A program made the translations under genes and the position numbers. The notes under the pieces are model-generated. The model saw only the letters and a list, made by a program, of their open reading frames with translations, did not search any database and was not told where the DNA came from. A stretch of DNA of 64,000 bases from Halonotius aquaticus (GTDB lineage Archaea > Halobacteriota > Halobacteria > Halobacteriales > Haloferacaceae). The DNA lies in assembly GCF_003605575.1 (NCBI RefSeq), contig NZ_QKNY01000005.1:1-64000 (forward strand). The letters are read 5' to 3'. Positions 36,199 to 43,751 of this stretch are shown here, one piece after another (position 1 is the stretch's first letter; each line of letters starts with the position of its first letter).

Positions 36199-37398
36199 AT
36201 GTATACTAACATGACGCTCCCCCCGGATGTACATCCAAAGATACCACAATGGATACCCACGGGCCCTAATACTACAGTCAGTCTTTCTGAACTAAAGAAA
36301 AAAGAACTCATTGCAGCTAATTCGGATACCGATATTTTACGTATGTATACTGACTATCTAGATGATGATATCGTCGTTAAGCAACCATCAGGAAACAAGA
36401 CTGTCTCCGAAGATATATTCAAGAAGTTTGAAAATGAAGCTGAGATATGTTCAGCGCTTGATCACGATCATATAGTTGAATTGGTGGACTGGGGAAAGCA
36501 ACCGTTTCCTTGGATCGGGTTTGAACACATGGACGGAGGAAGCCTGTCTGACCGGATTGAATCTATATCACACTTGGAGGGATTATGGATTTCTGTGTCG
36601 GTCGCTGATGCGGTCTGGGAAGCACACACTACTGGCATAGCGCATCTAGATATAAAACCTGATAATATATTATTTCGAAGACTATCCAATGATGTTTGGG
36701 ATGTGCCAAAGATTGGCGACTGGGGTGTATCCAAGTGCTTATTCGATACAGCCCAAGACAGTAACGCCCTTTCACCGAGATATGCAGCTCCAGAACAGTT
36801 TGAACCTGAAGAATACGAAAGCCCAGACAACATAACGGATATATATCAACTCGGCACCGTTGTATATGAGATTCTCACCGCGAAGAAAATATTCACTGGA
36901 AAATCAGTTGAGGTAATGTATAAACACACCAGTAAATCACCCACTCCACCAACAAAAGTTGACCCAACTCTTCCAGCAGCAGTGGATGAGGTGCTGGCTA
37001 CCGCTCTTTCAACACGAAGAAAAGAAAGGTATGAGTCAATGCTTGACTTCCGTCGTGACTTAGAATCTCTGTTTCATACTGTTGCACATGATCAGAGCCC
37101 CACTCTCATCTGTGGTCGGGGTAATACTGATACAACGACAGATCACCGAGAGTCCGAATTGGAAACTGTGGAATCTGAAGTCGGAGCAGAATTCAACGAT
37201 GTCACAGCAAATAACTTGGGTAATTTCGGTAATAATACCGAAAATACTACACTTTGGAATGAAAATGCAGATATTTTGGAACAACTGGATTCTTGGGCGG
37301 AGTCAGAAAGAAAAAAAGAGGTCCCCTGGCAGTACCGAGATGATCCTCCAGGGATGAACCCAAAAACCAGCTCTGAAGACGAAAACAGCGATAAATAG
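36199..37398 (+). CDS. Eukaryote-like Ser/Thr protein kinase
   Basis: Soluble kinase of 399 residues. Catalytic residues are visible: VVK with Lys61, Glu79 or Glu81 in the C-helix, HLDIKPDN (Asp151, Lys153, Asn156), DWG in place of DFG (Asp174), YAAPEQF as activation-loop end, and DIYQLG with Asp214. Arg of the HRD motif is replaced by Leu, so it is a non-RD kinase, and the glycine-rich loop is not recognisable. Residues about 300-399 are a hydrophilic tail without membrane segment. An ATG at codon 5 is an alternative start. It is convergent with the HEAT membrane protein gene, 34 bases apart. Confidence 0.85.
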   Translation: MYTNMTLPPDVHPKIPQWIPTGPNTTVSLSELKKKELIAANSDTDILRMYTDYLDDDIVVKQPSGNKTVSEDIFKKFENEAEICSALDHDHIVELVDWGKQPFPWIGFEHMDGGSLSDRIESISHLEGLWISVSVADAVWEAHTTGIAHLDIKPDNILFRRLSNDVWDVPKIGDWGVSKCLFDTAQDSNALSPRYAAPEQFEPEEYESPDNITDIYQLGTVVYEILTAKKIFTGKSVEVMYKHTSKSPTPPTKVDPTLPAAVDEVLATALSTRRKERYESMLDFRRDLESLFHTVAHDQSPTLICGRGNTDTTTDHRESELETVESEVGAEFNDVTANNLGNFGNNTENTTLWNENADILEQLDSWAESERKKEVPWQYRDDPPGMNPKTSSEDENSDK

Positions 37399-37432
37399 TT
37401 TATCCAGATAATATAATATTTGATAGAAAACG

Positions 37433-38527
37433 CTAATCAGCTTTGTTTCTCAATACTTGGCTTGCAGTTTGACTGATTTCCCTGTCTGAATCCAGTCTAT
37501 ATGTTTCAAGTACATCAGTCGCGGTTGGGGTGTCAGCAGCACCAAGTGCTTCACAGGCGGCTTTTCTCACTGCGGTATCATCGTCATTTTCCAAAATAGC
37601 GGTCAATTGATCAACAGCTGCATCTGTAGGAACCTCCTCCGCGTCAATTGCAGTTGCTAACTCTCTACAGACCTCTTGCCGCTCTGTTGCATCTTTATCA
37701 GACAAGCGTGATTCGTATTCCTCCAATTGGAGTTTTGCCTGTTTATTACTACTGCCTTCGCCAGACGTTGCTGCACTCTCTTTATGAGACATTTCGTCTT
37801 TCTGTGCTGATTCTCCCGATGATTGTTCGCTGTCCTCCTCCTGCTCGGCGGTTTTCTTTGATACGTCGCTGGATGAGGCCTGTTGGCTGCCTGACTCGGG
37901 TTTATCTGCCTCACCAGCATCCGATTTAGTTGTTTTCTCATCGTTTGCTGGCTCGTTGATCGTGGATTCTACAGCAGGTTTGCTGTTTAGCGCAAGATAC
38001 CCAAACCCGATTGCTAGAGGCAGCTGGACGATGGCTGATGGTGGTGATGCAAATATGGAAAGAGCATTCAGAACAACATATCCTATCGCTGCGTACCATG
38101 CTATCTTCGATTCACGGCGCAAGCCGACACCAATTGCTATCGGCAATAGTACGCCAATTCCACCAATCACGCCGACAAGAGGTAAGATTCCTGACTGTCC
38201 CTGAAGTGATATCATGCCGAGAGAAGTAATAATTATCACAAACAAAATGGCTTGGAGTGCACCCCAACCAAACATACCATACTGTAGCCAAGTGAGATAT
38301 TTTTGTGCCTCTTGAGGAGTTTTATTTGGGGAACCCACTGGTGTTGTTTCTTCAGCGGGTTCTGAGTTAGTCGTCTCTGTAGAGGCTTCCTCCATACTCT
38401 CCCCGACTGTTGAGCCAACACTTGCTACCTGAGATCCAGACAGTAGACTTACCAATTTGATCGGTAATTTCACCATCTTAAATACGACACCCAACAATTT
38501 TCGGAGGATTTTGAGCGTGAATATCAT
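37433..38527 (-). CDS. Membrane protein with C-terminal HEAT-like repeats (paralogue 1)
   Basis: Protein of 364 residues in four parts. Residues 1-30 are a basic amphipathic segment (MIFTLKILRKLLGVVFKMVK, LPIKLV). Residues 31-75 are polar. Four hydrophobic helices follow at about 84-106, 113-135, 141-160 and 163-181. Residues 185-268 are a low-complexity Ser/Glu/Lys linker, and 270-364 form two HEAT-like units (DDDTAVRKAACEALGAADTP; SDREISQTASQVL). The N-terminus and HEAT region match the product of 42156-43415. I know no family name. It is divergent from the zinc-ribbon gene. Confidence 0.75.
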   Translation of the reverse strand: MIFTLKILRKLLGVVFKMVKLPIKLVSLLSGSQVASVGSTVGESMEEASTETTNSEPAEETTPVGSPNKTPQEAQKYLTWLQYGMFGWGALQAILFVIIITSLGMISLQGQSGILPLVGVIGGIGVLLPIAIGVGLRRESKIAWYAAIGYVVLNALSIFASPPSAIVQLPLAIGFGYLALNSKPAVESTINEPANDEKTTKSDAGEADKPESGSQQASSSDVSKKTAEQEEDSEQSSGESAQKDEMSHKESAATSGEGSSNKQAKLQLEEYESRLSDKDATERQEVCRELATAIDAEEVPTDAAVDQLTAILENDDDTAVRKAACEALGAADTPTATDVLETYRLDSDREISQTASQVLRNKAD

Positions 38528-38726
38528 GTTAAAAAAATTATTTGTTTGTGCTGTTGAACGGCAGTGAGATCAGTCATCTGTGGGTGGTCTAATCTATTAC
38601 TGTTCTTTGATTCTTTCTGTTTCATCACCAATCAATCCAACATGTTCAGTCAATCGATTTATATTCTTTGGTCAGACTGTTGGCTCTCATAACCAAATCA
38701 CGACTGGAAGATGGTTGCAATTAATT

Positions 38727-38777
38727 GTTTATTTTATATATTCAAAATATAATGCAAACCCAAAATATAAAATAAAC
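38727..38777. promoter_or_regulatory. 13-bp perfect inverted repeat upstream of the five-gene block
   Basis: GTTTATTTTATAT (38727-38739) and ATATAAAATAAAC (38765-38777) are exact inverse complements separated by 25 bases. The right arm ends 20 bases before the chosen start of the zinc-ribbon gene and itself contains TATAAAAT, a TATA element. Arrangement fits an operator overlapping a promoter. The remaining 38528-38726 is A+T-rich with no credible gene. Confidence 0.6.
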
Positions 38778-38797
38778 GGCTTGTTCTGTTGGAATGG

Positions 38798-40432
38798 ATG
38801 CGTTTACCTCACACCATATTCGACGGCAACGAACCGATCAGTGAGCGAGAAGCACAAACGCTGGCAATTAAGCAAGCCATTGACGACGAAGTTAGTGAAC
38901 ATGTAAATTCACAGTGGGGTAGGATCAAACGTCTCGGTGCTGCAGGCTTGTTGTTAGTTGTCGTCGGAGTCGGTATATTCTCCACGGGCAATAATATTGG
39001 AATCGGCATATCTGCATTGGGTCTTCTAGTCGGTGGTGGCGGTATTGGATACGTACGTTCTCAAGAACCGGACGTATCAGTGACAGGCATTAAAAAAGGC
39101 TACTGGACTGGTTATATGATACCCGACAGAGACGGGACAGTAGTATTTGATGCCACTGATTCAATAGAAAGAAAGGAATTCTCGGTTGAGTTGTTGGATG
39201 ACCCCAATGTTGTGGAGTCTGTTGAAGAAAACCTTGCTGAAATGAGTGAGTTTCCTGTAGTAATGACTGATCAATCGGATGTAGAGACTGATTTCGTCCA
39301 ATCGGTTGCGGACGTTCAAAATGCGATCAATACTGCGGAGCGACACGAACTTACTGCACCAGTGCTGACAGAAAAGGAGTCTGCCGTTAGCACGCTTGAC
39401 AAACTCGCACCAATGGCAGAGGAAGATCCAATTGACGCAGGTGGTGTCTCGGTTTCACTAGAAAAAGCAATAGATCAAGTTACCACGTTTAGTGACTTTG
39501 AGTCGATGGCTGACGAAGATCACGGTGAGTCAACTTTATTGAATGTGAGTGATCACAGCCGAGACTTGGCTAACGAGCTATCTGGACTACAAGAAACGGC
39601 CACAAGCCTCCTCAATGATCATATCAAGACTGCTGGCGACATGTTTGGGATGATTTCATACAATTTCTATTGTCCCGATTGCATGGAGGATGATATTGAG
39701 TCACGGTTAGAGATTGTCGGTGTTGATGGTGAGTGGCATTGTGATGCTTGCCGATCCAACTTTGCGCTGGACGGCGGAATTCCACGCCACCGGATTCGGG
39801 ATGAAGTCGTGTTAGATGTCTGGGATCAACTGTGGACAGAAAAAGACGATCAGCGTCGTGAGGTATATGAATCCATTGAGGATCAGAAGGCCGAGCTAAA
39901 AGAACGAGAGTTCGAACAGCGTCGTGAAGAGATTCGGAATGTCGAAAACCGAATTAAGGATATCAGATCCCGTATTCGAGATCTTCAGACTGAGGCAAAA
40001 GCCAAAGAGGGAATCGTTGAAGAGATTGGTAACCTGATGGTCAAGTATGAACGGCTTAGCAGTCAACGAAAAGAAAAATTCAGACAAGATATATCCGACT
40101 CGTTCGAGAGAATAGATCAGAAAACACAGGAAACGCTGAAAGAAACCGAGGGCATAGTTGAAAATCGCATTCAAGAAGCCGAAAACGAAGCGGAACAGCG
40201 GGCTGAAATGATGCGTGAAGAAGAACGACAGAGACACAAAGAACAGATGGCACAACAGAGGCAAATTGCCAAGGCACAGATGGAACAGCAGGCTGAAATC
40301 ACACAGGGCCAGGTGGCTAAAGAAGCTGAGATTGCTGGCAGACAGGTGGCCGAACAACAAGAGATGACTAAAGGAGTGATGGGAGCAATTGCGACAACAC
40401 ACGCAAACAAACCAAATAAGAGGGGGAAATAA
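38798..40432 (+). CDS. Two-TM, zinc-ribbon, coiled-coil membrane protein
   Basis: Protein of about 544 residues of no family I recognise. Two closely spaced hydrophobic helices lie at about residues 46-63 and 66-87 (LGAAGLLLVVVGVGIF; IGIGISALGLLVGGGGIGYV). A middle domain is followed by a zinc ribbon: YCPDC at about 292-295 and HCDAC at about 315-318. From about residue 340 to the end it is a continuous, charged coiled coil, turning Gln/Ala-rich near the end (AQQRQIAKAQMEQQAEITQG). The ATG at 38798 is chosen; a TTG three codons upstream is possible. First gene of a tightly packed block; the next starts two bases after its stop. Confidence 0.75.
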   Translation: MRLPHTIFDGNEPISEREAQTLAIKQAIDDEVSEHVNSQWGRIKRLGAAGLLLVVVGVGIFSTGNNIGIGISALGLLVGGGGIGYVRSQEPDVSVTGIKKGYWTGYMIPDRDGTVVFDATDSIERKEFSVELLDDPNVVESVEENLAEMSEFPVVMTDQSDVETDFVQSVADVQNAINTAERHELTAPVLTEKESAVSTLDKLAPMAEEDPIDAGGVSVSLEKAIDQVTTFSDFESMADEDHGESTLLNVSDHSRDLANELSGLQETATSLLNDHIKTAGDMFGMISYNFYCPDCMEDDIESRLEIVGVDGEWHCDACRSNFALDGGIPRHRIRDEVVLDVWDQLWTEKDDQRREVYESIEDQKAELKEREFEQRREEIRNVENRIKDIRSRIRDLQTEAKAKEGIVEEIGNLMVKYERLSSQRKEKFRQDISDSFERIDQKTQETLKETEGIVENRIQEAENEAEQRAEMMREEERQRHKEQMAQQRQIAKAQMEQQAEITQGQVAKEAEIAGRQVAEQQEMTKGVMGAIATTHANKPNKRGK

Positions 40433-40434
40433 TC

Positions 40435-41355
40435 ATGGCAAACGATGATCTTCATCCAATCCTGAAATCTATACATAGAACACTCAAAGATACACTAAAA
40501 GAAGGTCAGAAAATAAAGAGTGAGATAACCAAAGTCCACACAGCGATTACTGATGGTGTTGAAAAAGTTTTGGAGGCGATCAATGACACCATCCAAGCTC
40601 AAGCTGAGATGAAGATGATGGAGCATATGGTTGAGGTCAAATCGATCCTCCCGCAGATTGATGCTGAGAGGGAACGAATTGATGTTGAGGAAGAAGAGCT
40701 TGACAGGCAATTAGAACGTATCGCCGACAGATACGAAGATAAACACGACGAACTTGATGAGAAGGCAGCCAGCCGCATCCGGGACGTAGGGTCGCACATT
40801 TTTGAGATTGATGAGAATCAATTTGAGGAGGGGATTGAGACACCGTTCGCAGAACACGTCACGACGGCTTGGATGTCACTTCAAGCACAAAATGATGCGG
40901 TTGTGAAGAACCGGAGGGAACGGGTTGAATCGAGAACGTCAGAAGCCGTCGGCGAAATTCATGAATTTGTAAAAAAGCAGGATGAACTGGTAGAGCAAAT
41001 AGATAGAACAAGAACTGACATCGAGACTGACGTAGAAGAGCCGAAACCAATTCAGTTACCATACTACGCTGTGGAGGTCGAAATCAATGGCAGTACGAGT
41101 ACAACGCTCATTGAACCGTCAGCAGTTGAGAATGATTCTGAAGACGGTGCAACATTGACTCCACTGCCAGGCATGGATTCTGTGGTGTCTGCATGTCCAA
41201 TAAATGAAACCCGGACAGAGCAGATTGATCAAGCTAGCATTACGGATAATATCGAACAGTATACAACATCTGATCCACCGCTCGTCTCAACAGCTGATGC
41301 GTATGAAGACGCACTGCCAGAGCAAGTTGAGGTAACGTTGGAGGAGGACACGTAA
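40435..41355 (+). CDS. Soluble coiled-coil protein
   Basis: Protein of 306 residues without membrane segments or cysteine motifs (one Cys near residue 251). Residues about 5-190 are predicted helical coiled coil, with heptad-like LHPILKSIHRTLKDTLKEGQ and DVEEEELDRQLERIADRYED. The last 100 residues are acidic, with a short beta-like stretch LPYYAVEVEINGSTSTTLIE. Gaps to both neighbours are two bases, so it is almost certainly co-translated and may pair with the coiled coil of the preceding membrane protein. No family recognised. Confidence 0.72.
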   Translation: MANDDLHPILKSIHRTLKDTLKEGQKIKSEITKVHTAITDGVEKVLEAINDTIQAQAEMKMMEHMVEVKSILPQIDAERERIDVEEEELDRQLERIADRYEDKHDELDEKAASRIRDVGSHIFEIDENQFEEGIETPFAEHVTTAWMSLQAQNDAVVKNRRERVESRTSEAVGEIHEFVKKQDELVEQIDRTRTDIETDVEEPKPIQLPYYAVEVEINGSTSTTLIEPSAVENDSEDGATLTPLPGMDSVVSACPINETRTEQIDQASITDNIEQYTTSDPPLVSTADAYEDALPEQVEVTLEEDT

Positions 41356-41357
41356 CC

Positions 41358-42143
41358 ATGGCATCAATTGAAAAGACACGGGCAATTATCGAAGAAAATG
41401 AGACATATGACGGAAAAATAACACCTACTGTTAAGTCAGAAATCAGCAGGCCTGTCAAAATCAAACCTGGCGCGACGGTTGAGGGAAGTATCTATGGTGA
41501 GACGATTAATATCGACCGCGGGAAGGTTGAAGGATCGGTAATGGGTGCAGAGAGTGTTGAATTAGAGTCTGGCAATGTGGACGGAGATATCGGAACAGAT
41601 GGAAGAATAACATCATCAGCCTCAGCTGTGTATGGCACAATTACAGGACAGCGAGTCAGATTGACGAATACTATTGTCTATGGGAACGTTGTTGGTAGTA
41701 ATGTTGTACTTGAAAATTGCGTTGTGATCGGCCTCATCACGGCAGAGACACGACTGTCAGCTACAAATACGCTCTGTTACAGTTTCAAAACGTATGGTGA
41801 GGCAACCCTAACAGGGGTGTCAACAGTGCTCCCCCAAGCGATTGTCGAAGGTAAAGTTGAGTTTGATACTCCTGTGACAGTAACTGGTCTTGGTCAGTTG
41901 GACATTGACGAAGCTGACTTCCCGACAATGGATGAAGATGATTTGATCGAGCTGCACGAATCAACCTATCTTACGCTGTCGCCGCGAATCCTCAACCTAG
42001 AGGTAGTCACCGACCGGCTTGAGGAACTTGAATTGACTCTGCAGAAGGTCGTCACCGCGACCTCGGGAGTCGATACTCCTGCGGCAGGAGAGATTCTAAA
42101 CACGCTTGGTGTGAGTGACGACCACGTCCCTGACATTATATAA
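41358..42143 (+). CDS. Bactofilin-like polymer-forming beta-helix protein
   Basis: Protein of 261 residues. Residues about 28-170 are a run of short beta turns in which Gly and Val/Ile recur at helix-turn spacing: VEGSIYGETINIDRGKVEGS, VELESGNVDGDIGTDGRITS, VYGTITGQRVRLTNTIVYGN, VVGSNVVLENCVVIGLI. This is the pattern of a parallel beta-helix as in bactofilins and polymer-forming cytoskeletal proteins (haloarchaeal halofilins are related). An acidic linker and a C-terminal helix (LEELELTLQKVV) follow. No signal or membrane segment, so cytoplasmic. Fold assignment is by pattern only. Confidence 0.65.
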   Translation: MASIEKTRAIIEENETYDGKITPTVKSEISRPVKIKPGATVEGSIYGETINIDRGKVEGSVMGAESVELESGNVDGDIGTDGRITSSASAVYGTITGQRVRLTNTIVYGNVVGSNVVLENCVVIGLITAETRLSATNTLCYSFKTYGEATLTGVSTVLPQAIVEGKVEFDTPVTVTGLGQLDIDEADFPTMDEDDLIELHESTYLTLSPRILNLEVVTDRLEELELTLQKVVTATSGVDTPAAGEILNTLGVSDDHVPDII

Positions 42144-42155
42144 ATAGCTCAACCG

Positions 42156-43415
42156 ATGATCTTTGCAATCAAGATAACGCTAAAAATACTGAAAGGTATT
42201 ATCAAGGCTGTCGTGTTCCCAATAAAGCTTGTAGTGAAGCTATTCCAGCGATCTGATGTGAGTGCTGGTGATGTTGCGAATTCGGTTCCCAATACATCTA
42301 CAAGGGAAATACGAGAGAAGTCTAGCACAGCCATTGCCAGCGAATCTGATAGTGAACAATCTGAAACGTCCGACTCGTTAGCTGATTCCGAATCAACTAC
42401 CTTTCCAAGCTCAAGTGGTTCAGTAACAAGCAACTATTATGAACGATTTTACATGGGTCTCTTTGCTATTGCTGGCTTGAATGCTTTATTTATACTAAGC
42501 CGACTTATACAGTATGAGCTAAGAGGTGCTTGGTGGAAGGCCGGACTAGTAGTAACTGTTCTTGTGCCGTCTGTGTTGGGTTACTGGGTTCAAAATAGCT
42601 CAACTCAAGGTGGAGGGTTGAATATCGCATTTGCATACGGTATCTTCCTACTTATTAGCAGCACATTCAATCAGTTTATGGGGGAATTAACAGGAGTCTA
42701 TTTTATTCTTTCTCGTCCTCGATTCTGGATGCTAGAAAAATTTGCCAGTAATTTTGTTATTGTTTTCTTCTCGCTAGCTAACTATGCGGCGATTTTCTTT
42801 GTGGTCTATTGTGGATATAAGATTCGAACACAAGGTTCTGTGAATAAAACAGAAGCAAGTGCCATGACCTACGATGCTGAAACTCCTGCAGGTGATTCTC
42901 AACCGTCCAACCCCAATTCTAGCGGCAGCGAGAACGACGTTTCTTCTGAAAGCGAAACCCCCGAAACAACTGTAAGCTCAGAGTCAGCCCCAAGCGGAGA
43001 TGCACCAGTAGACCATGATGTAGTTGAAGACGATTCGGCAGGAGAGAGCACCACAGCTACTTCGGCAGACGATGAGCCATCCCAAGAGAAGCCCAAATCT
43101 GACACTGAACCAACTGCCGATGAAGAACCTTCTACACCGGGTGTAGCTGCTCCCGATGAGATTCTTGCCCAGATCGACGATCAAGTCACTGCAAATGATG
43201 TGCAGCGGCTTGGAACGGCCCTCACCGAATACCCGGCCACAGATGAAGTGTTGGCCGCTCTTGATGAGTGGGCTGATAGCGATGATCCCGAGATTCGGAT
43301 TGCTGTATGTGAAGCCTGCGCTGAGATTGAAGACTCGAAATCGGAAGACATTCTTCAGCTACTCAAAATAGATCGCAACGACCGCGTTATGCGTGCAGCA
43401 ACCGACGCTATGTGA
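42156..43415 (+). CDS. Membrane protein with C-terminal HEAT-like repeats (paralogue 2)
   Basis: Protein of 419 residues with the same plan as the product of 37433-38527. It begins MIFAIKITLKILKGIIKAVV then FPIKLVVKLF, shares M-I-F-x-x-K-I and P-I-K-L-V with the paralogue, then has a Ser-rich linker. Four hydrophobic helices lie at about 98-118, 127-145, 156-176 and 198-222. A long Ser/Glu/Asp linker (about 230-330) follows, then HEAT-like repeats with SDDPEIRIAVCEACAEIEDS, matching DDDTAVRKAACEALGAADTP of the paralogue. It ends MRAATDAM, about 8 residues shorter than the paralogue's last repeat. Last large gene of the block. Confidence 0.75.
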   Translation: MIFAIKITLKILKGIIKAVVFPIKLVVKLFQRSDVSAGDVANSVPNTSTREIREKSSTAIASESDSEQSETSDSLADSESTTFPSSSGSVTSNYYERFYMGLFAIAGLNALFILSRLIQYELRGAWWKAGLVVTVLVPSVLGYWVQNSSTQGGGLNIAFAYGIFLLISSTFNQFMGELTGVYFILSRPRFWMLEKFASNFVIVFFSLANYAAIFFVVYCGYKIRTQGSVNKTEASAMTYDAETPAGDSQPSNPNSSGSENDVSSESETPETTVSSESAPSGDAPVDHDVVEDDSAGESTTATSADDEPSQEKPKSDTEPTADEEPSTPGVAAPDEILAQIDDQVTANDVQRLGTALTEYPATDEVLAALDEWADSDDPEIRIAVCEACAEIEDSKSEDILQLLKIDRNDRVMRAATDAM

Positions 43416-43473
43416 AATGGTGCCGATACCGGTGGAAGTATATCGTAGCAAGTTCAACATTTTTCCATCAATA

Positions 43474-43716
43474 ATGCCAGCAAAATCCAGTGGCTCCCAT
43501 ATAAGCGGTCATCTCGTTTCATACATCGCAGCAGCATTTCTGGTCAAACATATCAACACGTACATACCTCCGTTCAGTGATCTGTCACATATGGTTGGTG
43601 GACTTTTTACCAGTCTTACGGGTGTAAATATATCTGACGAAATAAGTGGAATGCTTGTGGTTTCAACGTTCCTTATCGCTATGTGGGGTGTTGGCTTCCA
43701 CTTTTATGATCAGTAG
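43474..43716 (+). CDS. Small membrane protein at the end of the island
   Basis: Protein of 80 residues from the ATG at 43474 (MPAKSSGSHISGHLVSYIAA); an ATG at 43417, two bases after the preceding stop, would give 99 residues. It has hydrophobic segments at about residues 13-27 and 57-75 (GMLVVSTFLIAMWGVGFHFY) and a short loop with TGVNISDE. No family recognised. It is convergent with atpI, 35 bases apart, and is the last island gene. A CTTAG/CTAAG hairpin (about 43721-43737) lies between the two stops. Confidence 0.55.
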   Translation: MPAKSSGSHISGHLVSYIAAAFLVKHINTYIPPFSDLSHMVGGLFTSLTGVNISDEISGMLVVSTFLIAMWGVGFHFYDQ

Positions 43717-43751
43717 CAGACTTAGCAAATCTAAGAACTGGTGGTGCTGAT

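Larger units (their letters stand above)
36041..43720. other. A+T-rich genomic island inside the ATP synthase operon
   Basis: Between the IS element and the end of atpI lie seven genes of clearly lower G+C than the flanks, with frequent ATA, AAT and GAA codons. None belongs to the ATP synthase. In haloarchaea atpI and atpK are normally adjacent, so this block interrupts a conserved order. No direct repeats or integrase were found at the boundaries. Contents in order: kinase (+), HEAT membrane protein (-), then five plus-strand genes. Confidence 0.8.

Noticed and set aside
38580-38906. 108-residue plus-strand frame in the divergent promoter region of the island
   Set aside because: Mixed hydrophobic and Cys-rich sequence without a pattern; it overlaps the start of the zinc-ribbon gene in another frame and covers the 13-bp inverted repeat.
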